From the NCBI GenBank assembly GCA_030530315.1, contig JAUMVG010000002.1:1188-65187 (forward strand): a DNA stretch of 64,000 bases. Direction: 5' to 3'. Source of the stretch: Clostridia bacterium. Lineage in GTDB: Bacteria; Bacillota; Clostridia; Christensenellales; Aristaeellaceae. The translations under genes were made by a program, and so were the position numbers. The notes below the pieces were generated by a model, which saw only the letters and a program-made list of their open reading frames with translations, searched no databases and was not told where the DNA came from. Positions 57,708-64,000 of this stretch are shown here, in pieces (position 1 is the stretch's first letter; every line of letters starts with the position of its first letter).

Positions 57708-57742
57708 ACAGCGCCTTTCCCGAGATAAGGGAGAGGCGCTGT
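57708..57742 (+). terminator. Terminator of folD
   Basis: ACAGCGCC (57708-57715) pairs with GGCGCTGT (57735-57742), inner CCC/GGG, tail CTGTTTGG. Confidence 0.65.
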
Positions 57743-57800
57743 CTGTTTGGAGTCATAGCAGATAAATATGTTGAAAATTTGTATATAATGCGATGGAATA

Positions 57801-57829
57801 TTGCGCTCGCGGCCCATTTGTGATACAAT
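57801..57829 (+). promoter_or_regulatory. Promoter of the secreted SH3-like gene
   Basis: TTGCGC (57801), 17 bases, TACAAT (57824), leaving a ~90-base leader. Confidence 0.65.
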
Positions 57830-57923
57830 TTATACTGTGGCCGAAAGAAATGCTTCGGTCGCAATGTATGTTGAACTGAGCGTATCAGAATACATATGCG
57901 AAGATGCGGGAGGAGTACGATCG

Positions 57924-58577
57924 ATGAAAAAACTGACGGCGCTGTTGGCAATTATGCTGGTTCTGGCTGTGTTCTGCGGCCAGGCGTTGGCCTCTGAGGG
58001 CGACATCACCAAGAAGGCCGCAAAGGCCTATTCCGACGCTTCCATGACCCAGTATGTGGGCACTGTTCCCGCCTGGACGCCCGTAGTCGTCAGTTCCTAT
58101 GGTTCCAGCCGCATCAGCCTCTTCGGCGTGACGCTGTACGTCCGCACCGACGCGCTGCTGAATGGCGACGGCACCGGTACCAACGGCAACGAAGACCTCG
58201 TCATGAAGAAGGCGAAGGCCTATTCCAACGCCGCCATGACGAAGTACGTGGGCACCATTCCCGCCAACACCACCGTGACGGTGAAGGCCTACGGCGGCAA
58301 CGCCAAGGTCAGCGCGGGCGGCAAGAAGGTCTATGTCAAGGCCTCCAACCTGCTGCACGGCGATATTGCCGGCGCCTACAACGCCAAGCTGGCCAAGGGC
58401 ACCCGCGTCTATCAGAAGAATTCCAGCAAGGCCAAGAGCGTGAAGCTGAAGAAGGCCCGCGTTGTCAACATCTGCGCCGTGAAGGGCGACTGGGCGCTGG
58501 TGCGGCAGACCAGCGGCAAGCTGCTGTTCGGCTATGTCAAGCTGGATCAGCTGAAGAACGTCGAGGTCGCCAACTGA
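57924..58577 (+). CDS. Secreted protein with SH3-like repeats
   Basis: 217 residues from ATG 57924 (GGGAGGAG upstream). A signal peptide (M-K-K-L-T-A-L-L, cleavage after A-L-A near residue 24) precedes three ~60-residue units. The first two are near-duplicates: K-K-A-A-K-A-Y-S-D-A-S-M-T-Q-Y-V-G-T and K-K-A-K-A-Y-S-N-A-A-M-T-K-Y-V-G-T, each ending with an L-(L/H)-G-D. This is a bacterial SH3-like wall-binding pattern. The third ends with W-A-L-V-R-Q and G-Y-V-K. It probably sits on the cell wall; no enzyme domain. Confidence 0.8.
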   Translation: MKKLTALLAIMLVLAVFCGQALASEGDITKKAAKAYSDASMTQYVGTVPAWTPVVVSSYGSSRISLFGVTLYVRTDALLNGDGTGTNGNEDLVMKKAKAYSNAAMTKYVGTIPANTTVTVKAYGGNAKVSAGGKKVYVKASNLLHGDIAGAYNAKLAKGTRVYQKNSSKAKSVKLKKARVVNICAVKGDWALVRQTSGKLLFGYVKLDQLKNVEVAN

Positions 58578-58588
58578 GAGCGGTCTGC

Positions 58589-58622
58589 AAGGGAGCCATT
58601 CTGAGCGGAATGGCTCCCTTTG
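58589..58622 (+). terminator. Terminator of the SH3-like gene
   Basis: 12-bp stem AAGGGAGCCATT/AATGGCTCCCTT (58589-58600 with 58609-58620). Confidence 0.8.
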
Positions 58623-58690
58623 CATGTCCTGGAAGCTGGGGCTCGTGTACTGGGAACGCAAAACGAGTCAAGGTTTTCAGGGCCACGCGG

Positions 58691-58719
58691 TTGAAACTTT
58701 ACCTCCGCCGAGGTATAAT
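58691..58719 (+). promoter_or_regulatory. Promoter of the DUF1576-DUF3786 operon
   Basis: TTGAAA (58691), 17 bases, TATAAT (58714). Confidence 0.8.
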
Positions 58720-58724
58720 AAATA

Positions 58725-58847
58725 AGGCGTGATTTATCAATTGCGGGCCATCCCTGGGTGATGTTTGCAGATGAAGGTCGCGCCGGGAAACTGCCTGCCT
58801 GCGGGCAGCCCAAGTTGAAACCAAAGTAGTAAGAGGGAGAGATACCA
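58725..58847 (+). promoter_or_regulatory. Long structured 5' leader of the DUF1576 gene
   Basis: About 120 bases between promoter and start. CTGCC pairs with GGGCAG-like bases (58790-58810), nested within GGG/CCC, and CATCC/GGTGATG lies earlier. I cannot match it to a known riboswitch; a cis-regulatory RNA is possible. Confidence 0.35.
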
Positions 58848-60170
58848 ATGAGCATGACGGACATTCGCAAGGCGGATACCGGCCGGGTGCTGCGCACGGT
58901 CATGTGCGCGTTTACCGCGGCGTTTTTGATCGGAGCGCTGTTTGCGCCGGATCTGAAGGAGATCTTCACCGGTCTGGGCAGGATCATCATGCGGCCGGCC
59001 CAGCTGACCAAGGACTACTTCAAGCCCGAGCTTGGCAGCATTTCCGGCTCGATGCTGAACTACTTCCTGGTAGGCGCGGTGTGCTGCGCGCTGATGTTCC
59101 TGCCTGAGGCGAAGGTCAACGGCGGCACGGTGCTGGCGTTCTTCCTGACCCTGGGCTTCTGCTCCTACGGCATGAACATCGTCAATATCCTTCCGCTGAT
59201 GCTGGGCGTGGCTGTGTACTCCCTCATCCGGAAGCAGCCCTTCGGCAAGAACCTGAACTTCTTCATGTTCTCCACGGCCATCGCGCCGCTGATTACACAC
59301 GTGCTGTTTTACTATCCGGTGGTGGGGGAGACGCCGCACCTGACTCTCCTGGGCGTGGTGCTGGCGCTGGTCATCGGCGTGGTGTTCGGCTGCGCGCTGC
59401 CTCCGCTGTGCGCCCACAGCCCCGGGTTCCACAAGGGCTATGACCTGTACAACGCCGGCCCCGCGGCGGGCTTCCTGTGCTTCCTGATCTTCGCGGTGCT
59501 GCACAAGACCCTGGGCGTTGAGGCGCCCGCGATCACTGCCGACCTGGGTGAAGGCAACTGGACCTTTGTGAACGTGTTCTGCATCGTCACCTTCGCGCTG
59601 TGCGTGGTGTTCGGCATCGTGCTCAACGGCGGCCTGAAGGACTACGGCAAGCTGTTCACCGATTCCGGCTACAAGAGCGACTTTACCGCGAAGTATTCCG
59701 TGGGCGCGAACGTCATGAACATCGGCATCTACGGCCTGTTCATCGTGCTGTATTACAACCTTATCGGCGCGAAGTTCACCGGCCCCACCATGGGCGCGAT
59801 CTTCTGCATGCTGTGCTGCTGCTGCAACGGCGCGACGCCGCTGAACGTGTTCCCGATCATGATCGGCTACGTGATCATGGGCCTGCTGAACCGCGCCGGC
59901 GTCACCGCCTTCGCGGTCAACGCCCAGGCCATCGTCGTGGGCCTCTGCTTCGCCAGCGGTCTTGCGCCGATAAGCGGTGAATACGGCATCCTGGCCGGCA
60001 TCGTCGGCGGTATCCTGCATTACTGCCTGGTCACCAGCGTACCCGCCATCCATGGCGGCTTCAACCTGTACAACGGCGGCTTCACGGCGGGCATCGTCTG
60101 CTTCCTGTATGTGCCGATCCTGGAGCACTACTTCAAGAGCAAGAAGCAGCGTCGCGAGGCGAAGGCGTGA
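58848..60170 (+). CDS. DUF1576 integral membrane protein
   Basis: 440 residues with about 10-12 hydrophobic helices in two related halves. Each half contains an (G-F/I)-H-(K/G)-G-(Y/F)-(D/N)-L-Y-N-(A/G)-G motif: F-H-K-G-Y-D-L-Y-N-A-G-P near residue 197 and I-H-G-G-F-N-L-Y-N-G-G-F near residue 400. The internal repeat suggests a transporter or channel with inverted or duplicated topology. A Cys-rich turn C-M-L-C-C-C-C-N-G lies at ~325. Function not established. It overlaps the following DUF3786 gene by 4 bases. Confidence 0.85.
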   Translation: MSMTDIRKADTGRVLRTVMCAFTAAFLIGALFAPDLKEIFTGLGRIIMRPAQLTKDYFKPELGSISGSMLNYFLVGAVCCALMFLPEAKVNGGTVLAFFLTLGFCSYGMNIVNILPLMLGVAVYSLIRKQPFGKNLNFFMFSTAIAPLITHVLFYYPVVGETPHLTLLGVVLALVIGVVFGCALPPLCAHSPGFHKGYDLYNAGPAAGFLCFLIFAVLHKTLGVEAPAITADLGEGNWTFVNVFCIVTFALCVVFGIVLNGGLKDYGKLFTDSGYKSDFTAKYSVGANVMNIGIYGLFIVLYYNLIGAKFTGPTMGAIFCMLCCCCNGATPLNVFPIMIGYVIMGLLNRAGVTAFAVNAQAIVVGLCFASGLAPISGEYGILAGIVGGILHYCLVTSVPAIHGGFNLYNGGFTAGIVCFLYVPILEHYFKSKKQRREAKA

Positions 60171-60790
60171 CGGGAAATCCGCAATACGAGGCGTTTCTCG
60201 CCGCCGCCGTCGAACGCCTGACGACGTTGGATCCGACGGGTGTGGCTGAGCGAGCCGGGATCGAATACCTACCGGACGCGGACGCCTGGCGCTTTGAGAG
60301 CTTCGGCAGCAAACTGGTAGTTCGGCGCAAGGATTACCGCGTGGAGCCGCCCCTGGATATGTGGCACCACCTGAGCATCCTGCAATACCTCTCCGGCGCG
60401 GACGGCAGAAAGCCCGGGGAGCGCTGGCTGGGGCTGGGCAAACTGCCCAACGGCGGGTTGATCCGCGGAGCCAGCTTCGACCGGGAGATCGACGCCCTGC
60501 TGGCTCGGGAGCTGACGACGCAGGACACGGAAGCCCTGCGCGCGGCTGCTGCCGGACTGGGCGGCACCCGGGTCGAAGGGGAAAGCGCGGACCTCTGCGC
60601 GGACTTCAAATTCATGCCCCTCTATCCGCTGCGCCTCAGCCTGTGGCTGGCCGATGACGAATTTCCCGCCTCCGGCAGGGTGCGCGTCAACGAGGCCGTT
60701 GTGAACTGCCTGGGCGTGGAGGCGGTTGGCACGGTGGGACTGCTGCTGGCGCGGATGCTTTGCGACCGCGTCGGGGAACAACAGCGCTGA
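60167..60790 (+). CDS. DUF3786 protein, copy 2
   Basis: 207 residues from GTG 60167, overlapping the DUF1576 stop (GTGA). It has the DUF3786 layout: A-E-R-A-G-I-E-Y near residue 30, then L-V-V-R-R-K-D-Y, H-H-L-S-I-L-Q-Y-L, and near the end R-L-S-L-W-L-A-D-D-E-F-P-A-S-G-R-V. It is related to, but well diverged from, the copy at 51027. The coupling to a membrane protein suggests the two act together. No function known. Confidence 0.8.
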   Translation: MTGNPQYEAFLAAAVERLTTLDPTGVAERAGIEYLPDADAWRFESFGSKLVVRRKDYRVEPPLDMWHHLSILQYLSGADGRKPGERWLGLGKLPNGGLIRGASFDREIDALLARELTTQDTEALRAAAAGLGGTRVEGESADLCADFKFMPLYPLRLSLWLADDEFPASGRVRVNEAVVNCLGVEAVGTVGLLLARMLCDRVGEQQR

Positions 60791-60842
60791 GCGAAACCGG
60801 CGATACACGCGAGAACGCAGGTAATAAAGAAACATACAATGA

Positions 60843-60888
60843 GAAAAGCCCTCTCCGGACGGATGAGACCCGTCGGGGAGGGCTTTTC
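60843..60888 (+). terminator. Terminator of the DUF1576-DUF3786 operon
   Basis: GAAAAGCCCTC (60843-60853) pairs with GAGGGCTTTTC (60878-60888), inner CCGGACGG/CCGTCGG. Confidence 0.85.
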
Positions 60889-60979
60889 GATTGCAATTTC
60901 AAATAGAAAAGGGAACAGATGCTGTGCATTTCGTTGACTCTGCTGCAACGACTCCGCTCGGGACAAAAGGAGCGACCGC

Positions 60980-61005
60980 ATCATCCTGAGCAAGGCGAAG
61001 GATCT
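60980..61005. repeat. Diverged REP-like element, copy 5
   Basis: ATCATCCTGAGCAAGGCGAAGGATC-type sequence, related to the elements at 13525 and 56666. Confidence 0.55.
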
Positions 61006-61043
61006 TCCATGCTCTAATCGAGGGCTGTCCATTTTGCAGCGCA

Positions 61044-61580
61044 TCAATCTGTGATGACGAGATCCACCGGCACGTCGTAGTCCTCGACCTCCAGATGGTC
61101 GTACAGCTGGAAGTCGTAGCACAGCGCCACCAGAGGGTGGCCGGGCTCTTTTGCAAGATAGCGGTCGTAGTAGCCGCCGCCATAGCCCACGCGGTGCCCC
61201 TCAGGATCGAAGGCCAACCCAGGCATCAGCACCAACGCGGTCTCGTCGTCGGCCACGGGGCCGTCTGTGATGGGCTCGTTAATGTTGAACGCCCCCTGGG
61301 GAGCCAGGTTGTCGAAGCTGTCGATCCAGATGAAAACCATTTCATCCCCGATGACCTTCGGCACCGCCACGCGCTTGCCGTCTGCCCAGGCGCGCTCGAT
61401 GATGGGGTTCGTGCGCACCTCCTGGTTGAAGGAGAGGTAGGCGTATAATGATTTTGCGTTTCTATACTGCTCCGTCGCATACAGCCTATCGGCCAACATT
61501 GTGCTCCTTGTTTCGATCTCCTCCAAAGACAGCGCGCGCTTTTTCGCGCCGATCTCCCGACGCAGTGCCTTTTTGTCCAT
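61044..61580 (-). CDS. 5-formyltetrahydrofolate cyclo-ligase
   Basis: 178 residues. The ATP/folate signature P-G-L-A-F-D-P-E-G-H-R-V-G-Y-G-G-G-Y-Y-D-R-Y-L is near residue 120; K-K-A-L-R-R at the N-terminus and V-A-V-P-K-V are also typical. It converts 5-formyl-THF to methenyl-THF, recycling a side product that inhibits folate enzymes, so it supports the one-carbon pathway of this region. It lies 55 bases after the XRE regulator on the minus strand and may share its transcript. A modest AGAGGGG site precedes the ATG. Confidence 0.92.
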   Translation of the reverse strand: MDKKALRREIGAKKRALSLEEIETRSTMLADRLYATEQYRNAKSLYAYLSFNQEVRTNPIIERAWADGKRVAVPKVIGDEMVFIWIDSFDNLAPQGAFNINEPITDGPVADDETALVLMPGLAFDPEGHRVGYGGGYYDRYLAKEPGHPLVALCYDFQLYDHLEVEDYDVPVDLVITD

Positions 61581-61635
61581 TGGTATACCCCTCTCTTAAT
61601 GTGACGCGGCGACACAGACGCCGCGGCGGAAATGA

Positions 61636-62400
61636 TTATCTCTTCTTGTACAAAACGAGCTCCGGGTTGACACCGTCCTTCTCATAGGTGCTGATCAGTA
61701 TGAAATCCATGCAGGCCAGAACGCCGAAGCATCGCTCTCCACCGAATTCCGATTCCAGCTGGTTGCCAAGGTAGGTGGTCTGGTCGTTGAGAAACTTCGC
61801 CTTCATGCCGCCGGGAAGGGGATATTCCAGGTTCACAAAGCTGCCGACCAGGGCATTCAGCTTTTCGAGCCTCGGCATTCCCTCAACGTGCAGCGCGTTG
61901 ATCTCGTCGATAAGTTGATTTTTGAAGGCTTCAAACTGACCGTCGTCGCTCAGTTCCTCATATCGTTTCCAATAATCCAACTGCGGCAGACTTTGTTTCA
62001 GATAGACACGGGCCTGTTCTTCGGTGAAGCCCTGGTTGACCATGTGGGGCACGCAGACGTCGATCAGGTCGTCCATGTCGCTGTAAGTATAGGTTCCGTC
62101 CGCGTAGCACCACTGGCAATAGTGCTCGTTGGGTGTTCCGTCCTTGTCACGGCCGATGATCGCGTCCTCCAATGGCATGCCGCAGCATTGGCAGATCAGC
62201 TTCTGGGGCGAACCCAGCAGCGTGTTGATGGAGACGCCAAAGAGCCTGGAGAGCAGCTTTAAGGTCTCCGTGTTCGGCACAGTGTCGCCATTCTCCCAGC
62301 GGGACACCGCCTGCCGGGTCACGAACACCTTCTCCGCCAAATCGTCCTGGGAAAGCCCCATGTTCGTCCTGAGTTGATGGATGACTTCCTGTGTTTTCAT
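61636..62400 (-). CDS. XRE-family regulator with zinc-ribbon and C-terminal sensor domain
   Basis: 254 residues. The XRE helix-turn-helix occupies residues ~5-62 (L-S-Q-D-D-L-A-E-K-V-F-V-T-R-Q-A-V-S-R-W-E-N-G), followed by a zinc-ribbon-like segment (C-Q-C-C-G-M-P-L ... Y-C-Q-W-C-Y, ~70-97). A C-terminal half of unclear type ends L-V-L-Y-K-K-R. The combination is common in Clostridia; the signal is unknown. It precedes the 5-formyl-THF cyclo-ligase gene. The ATG has GGAGGT upstream. Confidence 0.85.
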   Translation of the reverse strand: MKTQEVIHQLRTNMGLSQDDLAEKVFVTRQAVSRWENGDTVPNTETLKLLSRLFGVSINTLLGSPQKLICQCCGMPLEDAIIGRDKDGTPNEHYCQWCYADGTYTYSDMDDLIDVCVPHMVNQGFTEEQARVYLKQSLPQLDYWKRYEELSDDGQFEAFKNQLIDEINALHVEGMPRLEKLNALVGSFVNLEYPLPGGMKAKFLNDQTTYLGNQLESEFGGERCFGVLACMDFILISTYEKDGVNPELVLYKKR

Positions 62401-62585
62401 GACAGGTACCTCCCGCGCAAATTAATGATCTGCGATTATTCTACTATAGAGATACCCGGAACACAAGCAACCCGCTGTTGCGGTCAAAAGGTTTTGTATT
62501 GCTATTATTGAAGCACAGGCGTTTTGCTTTGAATCAATGGTGCAAATGCAGCAGCCTCGTGAGTTAAGATAAAAGAAATGAAACA

Positions 62586-62620
62586 CCCTCCCGCCAGAAA
62601 TAACTTTCAGGGCGGGAGGG
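62586..62620 (-). terminator. Terminator after acsB copy 2
   Basis: Stem CCCTCCCGCC/GGCGGGAGGG (62586-62595 with 62611-62620); minus-strand tail TGTTTCATTTCTTTT. The gap 62401-62729 holds nothing else apart from the likely XRE promoter near 62440. Confidence 0.8.
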
Positions 62621-62729
62621 ATCATTGTGCCTTGCAGTCGATCTACCGTGATCTCAGACGGGAGGCCGTTCGATGGCCGACCCGGCGTCGCAAATATGCG
62701 CGGCAGCTATCGCCAGCAGGCGCTGCCTG

Positions 62730-64000
62730 TTACATCAGGGGCTCCATGCCCAGCACGGGATGGCCAACCTCGGTCAGGTAGTTCAGCAGCTCCTCGGGAT
62801 CCTCGGTGCAGATGGTCTCATCGGCGATCATGCTGGTGAAGTTGTCGATGCCATAGAGCTCCTTGGCGGACTCGTTCAGACGATCGGCGATCTGCTCCTT
62901 CAGGGCCTTCGGCAGCCAGACGATACGGGCCAGGCCGCCCTCAGCCTTGATGAACTTCTTGGAGGCGATGAAGTGCTTGCCGTGGCCCATGAAGCCGGGG
63001 GTTTGCACGCCGCCGCCGGTCATGGAGGCCAGCTCGGAGAAGCTCATGCCCATGGGGGTCATGCCCACGTGCTCGCGGTTGACGATGACCACGCCGTTGG
63101 ACAGGGGCTCGATGCCGCAGATGCACTCGAAGCAGCCGCAGGAGGTCATGGGGTCTTCCATGATGGAGTACAGGGTGACCTGCTCCAGGGCGCCGTGGGA
63201 GTACTTGTTGACGGCCTCGTTGACGTCCTCATAGCGGCCGACGCGCTCGTCGATCATGCGGGTCTTGGGCACGATCTGGCAGGGGCCGTTGGGGTCCAGC
63301 TCATTGGTGGCCTTGGCATCCAGCCAGGACACGGCGCCGCACAGGCCCAGACGCTCGGGGGTGACGATGCAGACGTGGGACGGGGAGAACGCCTGGCACA
63401 GGATGCAGGTGTAGAACACGTCCACGGACTCGTCGGTCATGGTCTTCAGGCGCTCGTCGCGCACGTCGAAGGTGTGGTTCGCCTCGGCACGCAGCTCCTT
63501 GACCTTCTCGGGATCGGTGTAGATGCGGACCTGGCACTTGTCGACGACGGTGTCATACTCGCTCTTGATCTTGGCGTACAGCACCTCGCCGATGTGCTTG
63601 GCGCGGAAGCCGGCGTCGAAGGCGGCGTCGCTCACGCGGATGCGGATCATGTCGCGCTGGCCGGTGTGCATCACGCCCTCGATGCAGTTCAGGAAGGAGT
63701 GGAACTTGCGCTCAAACACGCCCTCGAAGTCGGTCTGCATGGTCTTGCCGCAGACGTCCACGATGTAGGCGATCGGGATCTTCGCGCCGTGCTCGAACTC
63801 GTCGAAGTCGGGGCCTTCCAGGGTGATCCTGTGGTCCTCGATCTCATGCGGCTCCTTGGTCTGAACCAGCTCGACGCAGTCCACGCGGGAGCCGTCCATC
63901 TCGATGCGCATGTCCTTCTTGCGGATGATCTCGCCCTCGTAAGCGGAGGAGAAGGCCACGGGGATGTCGATGTTGGTGATCTTGATCTTGATATCGCGGG
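62730..64000 (-). CDS. acsB: Acetyl-CoA synthase AcsB copy 2, 5' part beyond the right edge
   Basis: The C-terminal ~423 residues of a second AcsB; the frame is open to the window end, where it reads I-K-I-K-I-T-N-I-D-I-P-V-A-F. The A-cluster is complete: C-I-L-C-Q-A-F, C in H-V-C-I-V, C in G-L-C-G-A-V-S and the C-G-C-F-E-C-I-C-G nickel site. The end is G-H-P-V-L-G-M-E-P-L-M, as in copy 1 (G-L-D-P-L-M). The two copies are clearly homologous but differ at many positions, most in the 63.5-64.0 kb part, so they are not an assembly duplicate. This copy has no visible lesion and may be the working enzyme. Its upstream partners, perhaps acsA, lie outside. Confidence 0.92.
   Translation of the reverse strand, partial: RDIKIKITNIDIPVAFSSAYEGEIIRKKDMRIEMDGSRVDCVELVQTKEPHEIEDHRITLEGPDFDEFEHGAKIPIAYIVDVCGKTMQTDFEGVFERKFHSFLNCIEGVMHTGQRDMIRIRVSDAAFDAGFRAKHIGEVLYAKIKSEYDTVVDKCQVRIYTDPEKVKELRAEANHTFDVRDERLKTMTDESVDVFYTCILCQAFSPSHVCIVTPERLGLCGAVSWLDAKATNELDPNGPCQIVPKTRMIDERVGRYEDVNEAVNKYSHGALEQVTLYSIMEDPMTSCGCFECICGIEPLSNGVVIVNREHVGMTPMGMSFSELASMTGGGVQTPGFMGHGKHFIASKKFIKAEGGLARIVWLPKALKEQIADRLNESAKELYGIDNFTSMIADETICTEDPEELLNYLTEVGHPVLGMEPLM

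Overview
The window looks like a high-GC, endospore-forming member of the Clostridia, probably an uncultured gut-type acetogen. Three lines of evidence support this: sporulation genes (sigG, gpr and a GerM-domain protein, with gpr beside rpsT and gerM-rph-rdgB-yfcE in Bacillus-like synteny), Gram-positive style strong ribosome binding sites, and most of a bacterial Wood-Ljungdahl (acetyl-CoA) pathway. No prophage, transposase or CRISPR array is visible. The window ends inside a gene on the right.

Layout. 0.3-6.5 kb: two tandem secreted paralogs, a clostripain-family protease and a polar amino acid ABC transporter. 6.5-8.8 kb (minus): metV-metF, the acetogen-type methylene-THF reductase, and a Nudix hydrolase. 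9-13.3 kb: a 2-oxoacid dehydrogenase E2 and a fused E1 alpha-beta, bounded by heptamer repeat arrays. 13.6-17.6 kb (minus): sigG, a UPF0371/DUF1846 protein and gpr. 17.6-29.6 kb: housekeeping genes (rpsT, rarA, a VanW protein, two uracil-DNA glycosylases, a metallophosphatase, a lipid kinase, queH, birA, bioY, a hemolysin III protein). 29.7-30.1 kb (minus): four tRNAs. 30-39 kb: a WG-repeat protein, a D,D-carboxypeptidase, DUF1836, rqcH, gerM, an rph-rdgB fusion, yfcE and a double RhaM-like protein.

39.2-46.2 kb is the metal and one-carbon core. A CsoR-type repressor with a His-rich N-terminus is divergent from a His-rich protein plus cooT. Next come a small unknown protein, a classical metF, cooC, acsD, acsC and acsE. 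48.6-50.7 kb holds an acetyl-CoA synthase gene (acsB) broken by an apparent one-base deletion. 54-57.7 kb holds fhs, fchA and folD. 58.8-60.8 kb holds a DUF1576 membrane protein overlapping a DUF3786 gene. 61-62.4 kb (minus) holds 5-formyl-THF cyclo-ligase and an XRE regulator. A second, divergent acsB runs off the right edge.

Together Fhs, FchA, FolD, MetV/MetF, AcsE, AcsCD and AcsB form the methyl branch and the acetyl-CoA assembly step, while CooC, CooT and the His-rich proteins probably supply nickel. The CO dehydrogenase catalytic subunit (acsA) and formate dehydrogenase are not in this window. The most notable points are the duplicated acsB with one broken copy, the shared His-rich module on a metal sensor and its divergent neighbour, a FolD without the cyclohydrolase lysine next to FchA, two MITE-like long palindromes, and three different intergenic heptamer arrays.
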